Positions 34,568 through 42,973 of a stretch of DNA of 64,000 bases are shown here, piece after piece. The notes under the pieces were generated by a model. It made no database searches. It saw only the letters and a program-made list of their open reading frames with translations, and was not told the DNA's origin. The DNA lies in NCBI GenBank assembly GCA_002841395.1, contig PGZM01000004.1, positions 1 to 64,000 of the forward strand, read 5' to 3'. Made by a program: the position numbers and the translations under genes. Each line of letters begins with the position of its first letter. Positions within the stretch are counted from its first letter, which is position 1. Origin of the DNA: Firmicutes bacterium HGW-Firmicutes-9. GTDB lineage: Bacteria; Bacillota; Clostridia; Christensenellales; CAG-138.

Positions 34568-35845
34568 CTACCGCCTGCCGGTGACGCTGTCCATCGTCGC
34601 GTTTTGCAGATATCCCACCGGATGGATCGTGTGGTCGACCTTCGGCGCCATCAATCCGATCTCGCGATCCTTCAAAAAGATCGCGCGACCGATGGCACGG
34701 TAGCCGAACCGTCTGCGGATATCGTCCACGGCGACCTCGGCGGCCTCGGCCTTTTTGCGCGGCGCTTCGTCGTCAAACAGCGAGAGCTGCACGGGACAAT
34801 CCATACTGACGAGGTCGGAGCAGGACACGGTCAGTGAGCGGATCGGCGCCTGCCAGGTGTAGTGCTCGCGAAAGAGCGCCATGCATGCGCGCGAGATCTC
34901 GATGGTGATGTTCGTGGCCTTGCTTAGCTTCGTCTGGCGGATGAAGCTCACAAGCCCGCTGTCCCGCACGCCAAGGCTCGCGGTCTTGGCACGCATGCCG
35001 TGCTCTCTAAGTCGCATCGCGACGCTCTCCGCGAGCATCGAGATGGTCAGATACACATCCTCGTCGTTGACCAGATCGCGCGGCGTGGTGAGCCCGTTGC
35101 CGACGGATTTCACCGGTTGCTGGTCGACCGTCGGCGCCACGGGCGCGATGTCCAGCCCGTTTGCAAACGCGTAGAGCATGGTGCCTGCCTTGCCGAACTG
35201 CGCGCGCAGAAACGCTTCCGGCGTGGTCGCGAGGTCTCCGATGGTGACGATGCCGTATTTGAGCAGCTTTGCCTCCGTGGCTCTGCCGACATACAGCAAG
35301 TCCCGCGCGGGCAGCGGCCACGCGACGGATTGATAATTGTCCGGCGAAACCAGCGTCACCGCGTCCGGTTTTTTGATGTCCGAGCCCAGCTTTGCAAACA
35401 CCTTGTTGTCCGCAACGCCGATGGAAACCGTGATGCCAAGCTCGTCGCGGATGCGACCACGGATCACCTGCGCGAGGCGGTGCGCGTCCGCCATGTCGCT
35501 CGTGGAGCCGGTGACGTCGATCCAGTTCTCGTCGAGGCCGAACGCTTCCACCCGGTCGGAATATTCGCCGTAGATCGAGCGTCCCAGCGCGGAAAACTTC
35601 TGATATTGCGCAAAGTCCGGCTTGACGGTGATCAAGAGCGGGCATTTCTGCTTGGCTTCCCAGATCGCCTCGCCCGTTTTGACGCCGAATCGTTTGGCGA
35701 GCTCGTTTTTGGCGAGGATGATGCCGTGCCGCGCCTCGGGATTGCCCGCGACGGCGACGGGGTGTGGCCGCAGCGCAGGGTCGAGAAAGCACGCCACCGA
35801 GGCATAGAAGCTGTTGAAATCCGCGTGAAGAATCCTGCGTCCCAT
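34568..35845 (-). CDS. dinB: DNA polymerase IV (Y-family, DinB/UmuC)
   Basis: Error-prone translesion polymerase. The 425-residue protein starts with ILHADFNSFYASVACFLDP (first catalytic Asp), has YSDRVEAFGLDENWIDVTG (DE acid pair region of family), IGVADNKVFAKLGSDIKKPD, and a little-finger domain at about 240-350. QLSLFDDEA (about residue 370) is a beta-clamp binding motif. The start at 35845 fits the family; a longer frame to 35887 lacks a site. Expression is under a perfect LexA box (35898-35911), so it is induced by DNA damage. Confidence 0.96.
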   Translation of the reverse strand: MGRRILHADFNSFYASVACFLDPALRPHPVAVAGNPEARHGIILAKNELAKRFGVKTGEAIWEAKQKCPLLITVKPDFAQYQKFSALGRSIYGEYSDRVEAFGLDENWIDVTGSTSDMADAHRLAQVIRGRIRDELGITVSIGVADNKVFAKLGSDIKKPDAVTLVSPDNYQSVAWPLPARDLLYVGRATEAKLLKYGIVTIGDLATTPEAFLRAQFGKAGTMLYAFANGLDIAPVAPTVDQQPVKSVGNGLTTPRDLVNDEDVYLTISMLAESVAMRLREHGMRAKTASLGVRDSGLVSFIRQTKLSKATNITIEISRACMALFREHYTWQAPIRSLTVSCSDLVSMDCPVQLSLFDDEAPRKKAEAAEVAVDDIRRRFGYRAIGRAIFLKDREIGLMAPKVDHTIHPVGYLQNATMDSVTGRR

Positions 35846-35897
35846 TCTGCGCGCCCTTTCCGCCGCGAGAAAGACTGGATGCGGCAAACATCTAATG

Positions 35898-35946
35898 CGA
35901 ACTAATGTTCGTATCTATAGTATATCTCGTTTTTTTGTGCTGTCAA
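35898..35946 (-). promoter_or_regulatory. SOS promoter of dinB with perfect LexA box
   Basis: The LexA box CGAACTAATGTTCG (35898-35911) matches the Gram-positive consensus CGAAC-n4-GTTCG exactly. On the minus strand TTGACA (35941-35946) and TATACT (35919-35924) with a 16-base spacer form the promoter; the LexA box covers the start of transcription. Confidence 0.93.
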
Positions 35947-36037
35947 GAGAGGCGACACGCGTAAAAATACGCAAAAAAAGGCGGGGGAATCGGCGGCGAA
36001 CTTTCCACAACAACCGTCGATTTTATGCAATGCGATA

Positions 36038-36046
36038 TGTTATACT
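36038..36046 (+). promoter_or_regulatory. Candidate extended -10 promoter of pepF
   Basis: TGTTATACT matches an extended -10 element; no good -35 box is seen. The pepF start codon lies about 110 bases downstream. Confidence 0.45.
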
Positions 36047-36153
36047 GAAGTATCGTATGCAACAGCAGCGCGCTTTGATGCGCGAAGATACGGAGCGAAC
36101 AAAACGGCGCTTGATGCGCCCAAATGAGTGAACGACGAAAGGGAATCATCGGC

Positions 36154-37929
36154 ATGAATACCAGAGATCAGATTGCGGCTTCACTGAAATGGAAGCTTAC
36201 CGACATCTACGCCACCGAAGAACTTTGGGAGGCGGATTATTCCGCGGCGCAGGCGCTGGTCGCGGACTTTCCGGCGCACGCGGGCAAGCTCAGCAAGAGT
36301 GCGGATGCGCTGTATGCGGCTCTTTGCGACGACAGCAGCATCTGGCAGCTGGTCGAGCGCGTTTATACCTACGCCCACCTGCACAAGGATGAAGACAACG
36401 GAAATACAAAGTATCAGGGCATGACCGACCGCGCGATGCAGCTCTACGTCTCCGCGCAGGCGGCTTCGTCGTTCCTCGATCCTGAAATTCTGACGATACC
36501 CGAAGACACCCTGCTGAGCTGGGCGGCGCAGGAGCGCTTTGCCCGCTTCCGTTTCCGCATTGCGGACGTCGACCGTCGCCGTGCGCACACGCTCTCGACC
36601 GAGGAGGAGCGCCTTCTTGCGATGGCGCAGGAGCCGCTCTCCGGCGCGGACAACATCTTCACGATGCTTACGGATGTCGATCTCGACTACGGCACCGTTG
36701 TCAACGAAAGCGGTGAAGCGGTCAAGCTCACCCACGGCAGCTACAATATGTTTCTCGTCAGTCCCGACCGCCGCGTGCGCAAGGATGCCTACGAGACTTT
36801 CTACAAAGCCTACCGCAGCATGAAAAACACGCTCAACGCGACGTATTCCACCTCCGTCAAGGGCGACGTGTTTCAGGCGCGGGCGCATAAATTCGAAGGC
36901 GCGCTGGAAGCCGCGCTCCACAACAACGGCGTACCCGTCGCGGTCTACGATCAGCTGATTGAAGCCGTGCACGAGATGCTGCCGGTGCTGAAGAAATATC
37001 TCGCCATCCGCAAGCGCGTGATGAAGGTCGATCAGCTCGAAATGTACGATCTCTATGTGCCGATCACGCCGGACGTAGACGACGACATGCCGTATGAGCA
37101 GGCGAAAGTGCTCGTCAAAGAGGCACTCAAGCCCCTCGGCGAAGAGTATCAGACGCTGCTCGACAAGTCCTACACCGAAGGCTGGATCGACGTTTACGAA
37201 ACACCGGGCAAAACCAGCGGCGCGTTCTGCGCGGAGACCTACGGCGTACACCCGTACGTGCTGTTAAACTTCCAGGGTAAGACCGACGACGCATTTACCC
37301 TCGGTCACGAGCTGGGTCATGCGATGCACTCGCATTATTCCGCCGAAGCGCAGCCGTTTGAAACCTCGCATTACCGCATCCTCGCGGCAGAAGTTGCCTC
37401 CACCGTCAACGAAACGCTGATGACGCACCACCTGCTCAAGGGCGAGACGGATCGCGTCAAGCGCGCCTACTATATCACGCAGTTCCTCGAATCGTTCCGC
37501 ACAACTTGCTTTAGGCAGACGATGTTTGCGGAGTTTGAGATGAAGGCGCACCGCATGGCGGAGAGCGGAGAGCCGCTGACCGTCGACAGCCTGTCGGAAC
37601 TCTACCGCGCGCTCAACGAGCTGTACTATGACGGCGCGCATGTGGACGATAACATCGCGCTGGAGTGGATGCGCATCCCGCATTTCTACAACGCGTTCTA
37701 TGTCTATCAGTACGCGACCGGCCTCTGCTCCGCGGTGAAGCTCGCGGACGACATCCTCCACGGCGGTGCGGTGGAACGCTACATCAACTTCCTCAAGAGC
37801 GGCGGCAGCGATTACCCGATTGAGGAGCTGAAGGCAGCCGGCGTGGACCTGACGAAGAAAGAGAGCATCATAGCGTCCCTCCGCGTGTTTGCGCAGTATG
37901 TGGACGAGCTCGACGCGCTGATGCAATAA
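36154..37929 (+). CDS. pepF: Oligoendopeptidase F (M3 zinc metallopeptidase)
   Basis: Cytosolic peptidase that cuts short peptides. The 591-residue protein carries the M3 zinc motif HELGHAMH (His385, Glu386, His389) with the downstream ligand in LAAEVASTVNETL. It has the PepF N-terminal helical domain (about 1-190) and GSYNMFLVSPDRRVRKDAYE. The start at 36154 is chosen because AAAGGGA lies upstream and the family begins at MNTRDQIAAS; an ATG at 36124 would add ten residues without a site. Length normal. Confidence 0.95.
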   Translation: MNTRDQIAASLKWKLTDIYATEELWEADYSAAQALVADFPAHAGKLSKSADALYAALCDDSSIWQLVERVYTYAHLHKDEDNGNTKYQGMTDRAMQLYVSAQAASSFLDPEILTIPEDTLLSWAAQERFARFRFRIADVDRRRAHTLSTEEERLLAMAQEPLSGADNIFTMLTDVDLDYGTVVNESGEAVKLTHGSYNMFLVSPDRRVRKDAYETFYKAYRSMKNTLNATYSTSVKGDVFQARAHKFEGALEAALHNNGVPVAVYDQLIEAVHEMLPVLKKYLAIRKRVMKVDQLEMYDLYVPITPDVDDDMPYEQAKVLVKEALKPLGEEYQTLLDKSYTEGWIDVYETPGKTSGAFCAETYGVHPYVLLNFQGKTDDAFTLGHELGHAMHSHYSAEAQPFETSHYRILAAEVASTVNETLMTHHLLKGETDRVKRAYYITQFLESFRTTCFRQTMFAEFEMKAHRMAESGEPLTVDSLSELYRALNELYYDGAHVDDNIALEWMRIPHFYNAFYVYQYATGLCSAVKLADDILHGGAVERYINFLKSGGSDYPIEELKAAGVDLTKKESIIASLRVFAQYVDELDALMQ

Positions 37930-37976
37930 CAGCACCAAATAAAAATCAAGTAATTCAGATATAAGGAGTGCTTTTT

Positions 37977-38303
37977 ATGGAGACCAAGGAATATAACGAG
38001 CAGGACGCAAAAGCGTATATCCTCAACTGTTTCCGCGAGCAGGGCGATTTTGCCGAGATCACGGATGACAAGACGTTGGCGGAGCTGGTCACCGCGGTGA
38101 TGGAACACGACGCGGCGTTCATGAAATCGAGCGGTGCGGACGAGGGCGAGGTCTATGACGACGACGCGGCCTATGACTACATGCACGAGAAGATGAGTGA
38201 GCAGTTTGCGGACCTCAAGATGTACATGCTCCGTCTCGTCGAGGACTACATGGACTACAACGAACGCTATCTCGACAGCCTCGGGCTGATCGACTGGGAG
38301 TAA
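37977..38303 (+). CDS. Small acidic protein of unknown function
   Basis: A 108-residue, strongly acidic, helical protein (EYNEQDAKAYILNCFREQGD at its start, DDDAAYDYMHEKMSEQFADL in the middle). No membrane segment or known domain is recognised. The ATG at 37977 has AAGGAG at good spacing, and the gene follows pepF by 47 bases, so it is probably co-transcribed. A strong terminator follows. Function unknown. Confidence 0.8.
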   Translation: METKEYNEQDAKAYILNCFREQGDFAEITDDKTLAELVTAVMEHDAAFMKSSGADEGEVYDDDAAYDYMHEKMSEQFADLKMYMLRLVEDYMDYNERYLDSLGLIDWE

Positions 38304-38317
38304 AATTTACTTTGAAG

Positions 38318-38360
38318 ACAAAGTCGAAATCCATATATCGGGTTTCGACTTTGTTTTTGT
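38318..38360 (+). terminator. Terminator after the pepF operon
   Basis: A perfect 12-bp stem (38318-38329 with 38343-38354) followed by TTTTG. Confidence 0.9.
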
Positions 38361-38500
38361 GGCAGATCATTTTGTTGATGTCAACAATATGTTCTTTCGG
38401 ATATTGAGGGCAAAGAACTTAGAAATATTGTGGCGACCATTTTGTTGGGGTTAACAAAATGGTTTATGTAGTGTTGTCATAAGGATGAATCTTCATCCTT
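38358..38500. repeat. Array of inverted repeats (two copies of a 36-bp element plus hairpins)
   Basis: Two related elements TGTGGC..CATTTTGTTG..GT.AACAA.ATG lie at 38358-38393 and 38429-38463. The first has the palindrome TTGTTGA-TG-TCAACAA (38372-38387), the second a perfect 11-bp stem ACCATTTTGTT / AACAAAATGGT (38436-38446 with 38453-38463). Between them GTTCTTT pairs with AAAGAAC (38391-38397, 38412-38418). A further 9-bp hairpin AAGGATGAA / TTCATCCTT lies at 38481-38500. Could be operators, a structured RNA or a small repetitive element. Confidence 0.75.
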
Positions 38501-38773
38501 TTAGGAATTTTTCATTGAGTGAAAAGGGGAAGGCGTGTTAGAATAATCCCGTCTGAAAAAATTAGATGCAACAAAACGTATTTTCTGAAACACGCACAAT
38601 ACCGTTTCTCTAAATCCTTCTGATCACAGGCATATAAAATTAATATCGATAAAGTAATACCGATATCTTTTCTTTTGCGATAGAACGCAGTATAATAGGC
38701 AAAGTAATCTTTCACGAGAATTAAAAAATATCTACTACCGGTAACCTGGAAGCAGCATCGGAAAGGAGACCCT
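38501..38773 (+). promoter_or_regulatory. Upstream region of nfnAB with two candidate promoters
   Basis: TTGAGT (38515-38520), 18 bases, TAGAAT (38539-38544) is one candidate. A perfect TATAAT at 38691-38696 is another; its -35 region (TTTTCT) is poor. The stretch is AT-rich and holds no other feature. Confidence 0.5.
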
Positions 38774-39637
38774 ATGTATCGAATCGTAACAAAGCGCGCG
38801 CTGCATGAAACGGTCACGCTCATGGAGGTGGAAGCGCCCTACATCGCGAAGAAAGCGAAGCCGGGGCAGTTCATCATCCTGCGCGTGGACGACGACGGAG
38901 AGCGCGTACCGCTGACCGTCGCGGGCACAGACCCCGTGCGCGGCACGGTGACCATCATCTACCAGAAGGTCGGCTACACGACCAAGCGACTGGACTGCCT
39001 GAACGAAGGTGACGGCATTCTGGACTTCGTAGGTCCCTTGGGCACGGCGAGCCATCTGGACGGCATGAAGAAGGTCGCGGTCATCGGCGGCGGACTCGGC
39101 GTTGCCATCGCGTATCCGCAGGCGAAAGCGCTGCACGACATGGGCGCGGAAGTGGACGTCATCGTAGGGTTCCGCAACACCGATCTGATGATCCTTATGG
39201 ACGAGCTCAAAGAGGCGAGCACGAACCTATACGTCATGACCGATGACGGCAGCAACGGGCACAAGGGCTTTGTCACCACCGCGCTAGAAGAACAACTCAA
39301 CGCGGGCAAGGAATACGACCACGTGATCGCCATCGGGCCTCTTATGATGATGCGCGCGGTCGTCAACCTGACCAAGCCGCGTAATATTCCCACCGTGATC
39401 TCCATGAACCCGATCATGGTGGACGGCACGGGCATGTGCGGCAGCTGCCGCGTCACCGTCGGCGGCGAAACGAAGTTTGCCTGCGTCGATGGTCCCGACT
39501 TCGACGGGTTCGAAGTGGACTGGGACGAGGCGATAGCCCGCGGCAGGATGTATCGAACAGAAGAGGCCGAGAGCATGGAGCGCAAGGCCTGTAATCTTCT
39601 GGACGTAGAGCTGCAGACCAAGCGGGGAGGGAACTGA
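38774..39637 (+). CDS. NfnA-like ferredoxin-NAD(P)+ oxidoreductase subunit (sulfide dehydrogenase-type)
   Basis: A 287-residue FAD/NAD-binding protein of the dihydroorotate dehydrogenase electron transfer subunit type. The FAD part shows KPGQFIILRVDDDGERVPLTV, the NAD part VAVIGGGLGVAIAYPQAKAL, and a [2Fe-2S] motif reads GTGMCGSCRVTVGGETKFACVDGPDFDG (Cys at C-x2-C...C). With the next gene it forms the NfnAB pair, which couples ferredoxin, NADH and NADP+ by electron bifurcation. A role as sulfide dehydrogenase has been proposed for relatives. GAAAGGAG precedes the ATG. Confidence 0.92.
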   Translation: MYRIVTKRALHETVTLMEVEAPYIAKKAKPGQFIILRVDDDGERVPLTVAGTDPVRGTVTIIYQKVGYTTKRLDCLNEGDGILDFVGPLGTASHLDGMKKVAVIGGGLGVAIAYPQAKALHDMGAEVDVIVGFRNTDLMILMDELKEASTNLYVMTDDGSNGHKGFVTTALEEQLNAGKEYDHVIAIGPLMMMRAVVNLTKPRNIPTVISMNPIMVDGTGMCGSCRVTVGGETKFACVDGPDFDGFEVDWDEAIARGRMYRTEEAESMERKACNLLDVELQTKRGGN

Positions 39638-39640
39638 CCT

Positions 39641-41032
39641 ATGCCGAATATGAGTTTAACCAAACTGCCTGCGCGCGAGCAGGACCCGAATATCCGTAAT
39701 TGTAACTTTGAAGAGGTGTCGCAGGGCTACGACGAGGCGATGGCCATCGAAGAAGCGACGCGCTGCCTCAACTGCAAGCATAAGCCGTGCGTGGCAGGCT
39801 GCCCCGTCAACGTCCGTATTCCGGAATTCATCCAGCTGGTGATCCAGGGCAAGTTCATGGAGGCCAACGACGTCATCCGCTCCACCAACGCCCTGCCCGC
39901 CGTCTGCGGACGCGTCTGCCCGCAGGAGACGCAGTGCGAGGAGAAGTGCGTGCGCGGCATCAAGGGCGAGCCGGTCGGCATCGGACGGCTGGAGCGCTTC
40001 GTCGCGGACTACGCAATGACGCACGGCATGGAGACACCGAAACCCTTGCCCGACAACGGCAAGAAGATCGCCATCGTCGGCAGCGGTCCCGCGGGACTGA
40101 CCTGTGCGGGAGACCTTCGCAAGCTCGGCTATGAAGTGACCATCTTTGAGGCGCTCCATACCCCCGGCGGCGTGCTGGTCTACGGCATTCCCGAATTCCG
40201 TCTGCCCAAGCAGCTGGTGCGGGACGAGATCCGGATTCTGGAAGACATGGGCGTAAAGATCGAGACCAACATGGTGGTCGGTCGCAGCATCACGCTCGAT
40301 GAACTCTTAAACGAAGAGGGCTACAGCGCGGTCTTTATCGGCAGCGGCGCGGGGCTTCCGCGTTTTCAGGGAATCCCGGGAGAGAACCTCAACGGCGTGT
40401 ATTCCGCCAACGAGTTTTTGACGCGCATCAACCTTATGAAGGCGTATAACTTCCCCAAATCGGACACGCCCGTGCAAGTCGGTAAAAACGCGGCGGTTGT
40501 CGGCGGCGGAAACGTTGCAATGGACGCGGCGAGAAGCGCAAAGCGCATGGGTGCGGAGAACGTCTATATCGTCTATCGCCGCGGCGAAGCGGAGATGCCT
40601 GCGCGTGTCGAAGAAGTGCACCACGCCAAGGAAGAGGGCATCATCTTCAAGATGCTGACCAACCCGACCGAGATCCTCGGCGACGAGAACGGCCACGTCA
40701 AGGGCATGACCTGCGTGGAGATGGAATTGGGCGAACCCGACGCAAGCGGACGCAGACGCCCGATCGTGAAAGCGGGCAGTGAGCATACGATTGATGTGGA
40801 CACCGTGGTCATCGCCATCGGCAACAGCCCGAACCCGCTGATCAAGAACACAACTCCCGGCCTCGCCACCGAAAAGTGGGGCGGCATTATCGTGGACGAA
40901 GCGACGGGCAAGACTAGTCGCGACCACGTATACGCGGGCGGCGACACGGTCACCGGCGCAGCAACGGTCATCCTCGCGATGGGCGCGGGCAAAACCGCAG
41001 CCGCCGCAATCCACGAGGAACTGAGTAAGTAA
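39641..41032 (+). CDS. NfnB-like glutamate synthase small-subunit-type flavoprotein
   Basis: A 463-residue GltD-type protein: N-terminal cysteine-rich domain (CLNCKHKPCVAGCPVNVRIP and CGRVCPQETQCEEKC) for two [4Fe-4S] clusters, then FAD (IAIVGSGPAGLTCAGDL) and NAD(P)H (AAVVGGGNVAMDAARSA) sites, ending GGDTVTGAATVILAMGAGK. As no large glutamate synthase subunit is encoded beside it and NfnA precedes by three bases, it is the NfnB half of the bifurcating transhydrogenase rather than GltD. AGGGAGG precedes the start; the two reading frames nearly abut. Confidence 0.93.
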   Translation: MPNMSLTKLPAREQDPNIRNCNFEEVSQGYDEAMAIEEATRCLNCKHKPCVAGCPVNVRIPEFIQLVIQGKFMEANDVIRSTNALPAVCGRVCPQETQCEEKCVRGIKGEPVGIGRLERFVADYAMTHGMETPKPLPDNGKKIAIVGSGPAGLTCAGDLRKLGYEVTIFEALHTPGGVLVYGIPEFRLPKQLVRDEIRILEDMGVKIETNMVVGRSITLDELLNEEGYSAVFIGSGAGLPRFQGIPGENLNGVYSANEFLTRINLMKAYNFPKSDTPVQVGKNAAVVGGGNVAMDAARSAKRMGAENVYIVYRRGEAEMPARVEEVHHAKEEGIIFKMLTNPTEILGDENGHVKGMTCVEMELGEPDASGRRRPIVKAGSEHTIDVDTVVIAIGNSPNPLIKNTTPGLATEKWGGIIVDEATGKTSRDHVYAGGDTVTGAATVILAMGAGKTAAAAIHEELSK

Positions 41033-41036
41033 CTAT

Positions 41037-41060
41037 CTTCTTTTCTTAAAAGAAAAGAAG
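41037..41060. repeat. Dispersed AT-rich palindromic hairpin, copy e
   Basis: Perfect 11-bp stem CTTCTTTTCTT / AAGAAAAGAAG with an AA loop, followed by CAAAATAATT. A second, shorter copy (f) follows at about 41091-41112 and feeds into the terminator. Confidence 0.8.
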
Positions 41061-41112
41061 CAAAATAATTCAGATATTTACTTGATGAGAGTTTCTTAAA
41101 AAGAAAAGAAGC

Positions 41113-41166
41113 AAAAGAACTTCTCGATGTTGTACAATAGCTGTACAGAAGAGAAGTTCTTTTTGT
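41113..41166 (+). terminator. Terminator after nfnAB
   Basis: A 13-bp stem AAAAGAACTTCTC / GAGAAGTTCTTTT (41113-41125 with 41151-41163), with an inner TGTACA / TGTACA pair, followed by GTTATCTTTTTC. Confidence 0.85.
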
Positions 41167-41169
41167 TAT

Positions 41170-41189
41170 CTTTTTCTTTCAAGAAAAAG
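41170..41189. repeat. Dispersed AT-rich palindromic hairpin, copy g
   Basis: CTTTTTCTT / AAGAAAAAG with a two-base loop, ending ten bases before the start of the CCA-enzyme gene; its 3' strand runs into the AAAGG of the ribosome binding site. Confidence 0.75.
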
Positions 41190-41199
41190 TAAAGGTGTT

Positions 41200-42570
41200 A
41201 TGAAAATTTCAATCCCTGAAAATCTTCTGCCGTTGGTAGAGGCGTTTGCAAAAGAACATATAGAAGCGTATGCCGTCGGCGGGTTGGTGCGCAACGCGCT
41301 ATTAAACCTGCCGCCGTCGGATATCGACGTCTGCTCGCGGCTGACGCCGCAACAGATCGTGGAGATCATGCCGCGCTATGGTATCCGCGTGATCGAGAAA
41401 GCCGCCGAGATGGGCACCGTGGAGCTGCACTTTGGCGGCGTGATCGTCGAGCACACAACCTTCCGGCGGGAGGCGTATGCCGAAGGCGGCGAGCACCGCC
41501 CGAGCATGGTCGCGTTTGGCGATAACCTGACAGACGATTCGTGGCGGCGGGATTTCTCCGTCAACGCGCTGTATGCAAATCTATGGACAGGTGAGGTCAG
41601 CGACCCCACGGGTGGCATCCCCGATCTGGAACGGCAGATCATCCGCACCACGAGCGCTGACCCGGACGACATCATGCGCTCGGACGCGCTGCGGGTGCTT
41701 CGATTGGTTCGCTTTGCCTGCGAGCTGGGGTTTGATATCGAACAGAACACGTGGCAAGCCGCAAAGCGAAACGCGCCGAAGCTCGCGGACATCGCAGCCG
41801 AGCGCAGACGGCAGGAGTTCGTGAAAATCCTGCTCACCGATGCGCGCTATCCCGCACTCGGTCGCGATGAGCTGCGCTCGCCCATGCGCGGACTGCGCCT
41901 ATTGGACGAATTGGACGTTTGGGCGTTTCTCGTGCCGGAGTTTAACCTCGCGCGCGGCATGGAGCAGCGACCGGATCATCACCGCTATGATGTGCTGGAG
42001 CACAGCTTCCGCGTGGCGGCGGCAGCTCCCGCAACGGAGAAACTGCGTCTCGCGGCTCTCCTGCACGACGTCGGCAAGCCCGACTGCAAGCGCGAGACGG
42101 GCGTGCAGTACGCGCACGACAAATACGGCGAGCGCATCAGTAAGCGCGTGCTGGGCGATCTGCGTTTTCCGACGCGGACGATCACCGAAGTCAGCCAACT
42201 CGTCGAAGGACACATGTACGATATTCAGCACATGGCGAAGACAAACACGCTCCGCGTGAAGTTCGCCACCTGGGGCAGGGAGCGCACGTGGGAGCAGATT
42301 CTCCTGCGGGAGGCGGATGTTCGCGGCTGCGGGTATGATGTGGATTATGTGGCGCATGTTTGGCGCGCGCTGTACGACACCATGCTGCACGACGGCACGC
42401 CGTTTTCCGAGCGGGAGCTTGCGATTACGGGGCAGCAGTTGATGGAAATTTCGGGTCTGCCGGAAGGCAAAGCGCTCGGCGAGCTGAAGAAGAAACTCTT
42501 TCTCCACTGCGTGAAGCACCCGCAGGATAATAATCTGGCGAGGCTGACGCAGCTCGCGAAAAAGAGATAG
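41200..42570 (+). CDS. cca: CCA tRNA nucleotidyltransferase with HD domain
   Basis: Adds or repairs the CCA end of tRNAs. The 456-residue class II enzyme has the polymerase motif AVGGLVRN (25-32) with the catalytic D-x-D at Asp41/Asp43 (SDIDVC), RRDFSVNALYAN (117-127), the ADPDDIMRSDALRVLRLVRF tRNA-head region, and a C-terminal HD phosphohydrolase domain with LLHDVGK (His289, Asp290). The HD part may act on 2',3'-cyclic phosphates. A poly(A) polymerase is the alternative, but the HD fusion favours Cca. The ribosome binding site is AAAGG within a palindromic repeat. Confidence 0.92.
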   Translation: MKISIPENLLPLVEAFAKEHIEAYAVGGLVRNALLNLPPSDIDVCSRLTPQQIVEIMPRYGIRVIEKAAEMGTVELHFGGVIVEHTTFRREAYAEGGEHRPSMVAFGDNLTDDSWRRDFSVNALYANLWTGEVSDPTGGIPDLERQIIRTTSADPDDIMRSDALRVLRLVRFACELGFDIEQNTWQAAKRNAPKLADIAAERRRQEFVKILLTDARYPALGRDELRSPMRGLRLLDELDVWAFLVPEFNLARGMEQRPDHHRYDVLEHSFRVAAAAPATEKLRLAALLHDVGKPDCKRETGVQYAHDKYGERISKRVLGDLRFPTRTITEVSQLVEGHMYDIQHMAKTNTLRVKFATWGRERTWEQILLREADVRGCGYDVDYVAHVWRALYDTMLHDGTPFSERELAITGQQLMEISGLPEGKALGELKKKLFLHCVKHPQDNNLARLTQLAKKR

Positions 42571-42581
42571 CATCAGGGCAT

Positions 42582-42614
42582 AAAAACGCCATGCAAGTTT
42601 GTTCCTGCATGGCG
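42582..42614 (-). terminator. Terminator for the leftward island genes
   Basis: A 9-bp stem CGCCATGCA / TGCATGGCG (42587-42595 with 42606-42614). On the minus strand it is followed by TTTTTATG, so it ends the small membrane-protein gene. Confidence 0.8.
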
Positions 42615-42622
42615 CGGCGCGC

Positions 42623-42964
42623 TTATAGGGGCTTGTAGAAAATGGTGGCAAGCAATATCAGCGCAGCAATACCCAGAAAGATCAGGATATATTTCTTTTC
42701 CGTGCGGAATTGGTTACGATACCCTTGCCAGCCAGGATTTACGGTACCTTTTGATCTACCATTGCAGTAGGAACTCCAGACACCAAGTGGTATGTAGAGT
42801 AGTATGGAGAGAAGATACAGCAAGATCCAGATAATAGTGCCGACTTTTTCCCGTACCCCGCTATAATAACCGAGAGGTTGAAAAAGCATCATTGTCGTAA
42901 TATATGCCCCTAGAGGAATGAGGCCTAGGGTATACCAAAGAGCTTTTTTGAGCTTAGTTATCAT
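42623..42964 (-). CDS. Small membrane protein of unknown function (AT-rich island)
   Basis: A 113-residue protein with three membrane segments (about 9-30, 43-62 and 90-109) and a polar loop with SSYCNGRSKGTVNPGWQGYRNQ between the second and third. I recognise no family. It is downstream of the secreted protein gene by nine bases, on the same strand, so they are probably one transcript. Base composition is clearly more AT-rich than the flanking housekeeping genes. An ATG is chosen with GGGGGAG upstream. Confidence 0.75.
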   Translation of the reverse strand: MITKLKKALWYTLGLIPLGAYITTMMLFQPLGYYSGVREKVGTIIWILLYLLSILLYIPLGVWSSYCNGRSKGTVNPGWQGYRNQFRTEKKYILIFLGIAALILLATIFYKPL

Positions 42965-42973
42965 AACTCCCCC

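Noticed and set aside
38358..38463. CRISPR array
   Set aside because: Only two repeat copies with inner palindromes and a structured spacer; no cas genes.
39641..41032. Glutamate synthase small subunit
   Set aside because: No large subunit is encoded nearby and the NfnA-type gene precedes it directly, which points to NfnB.
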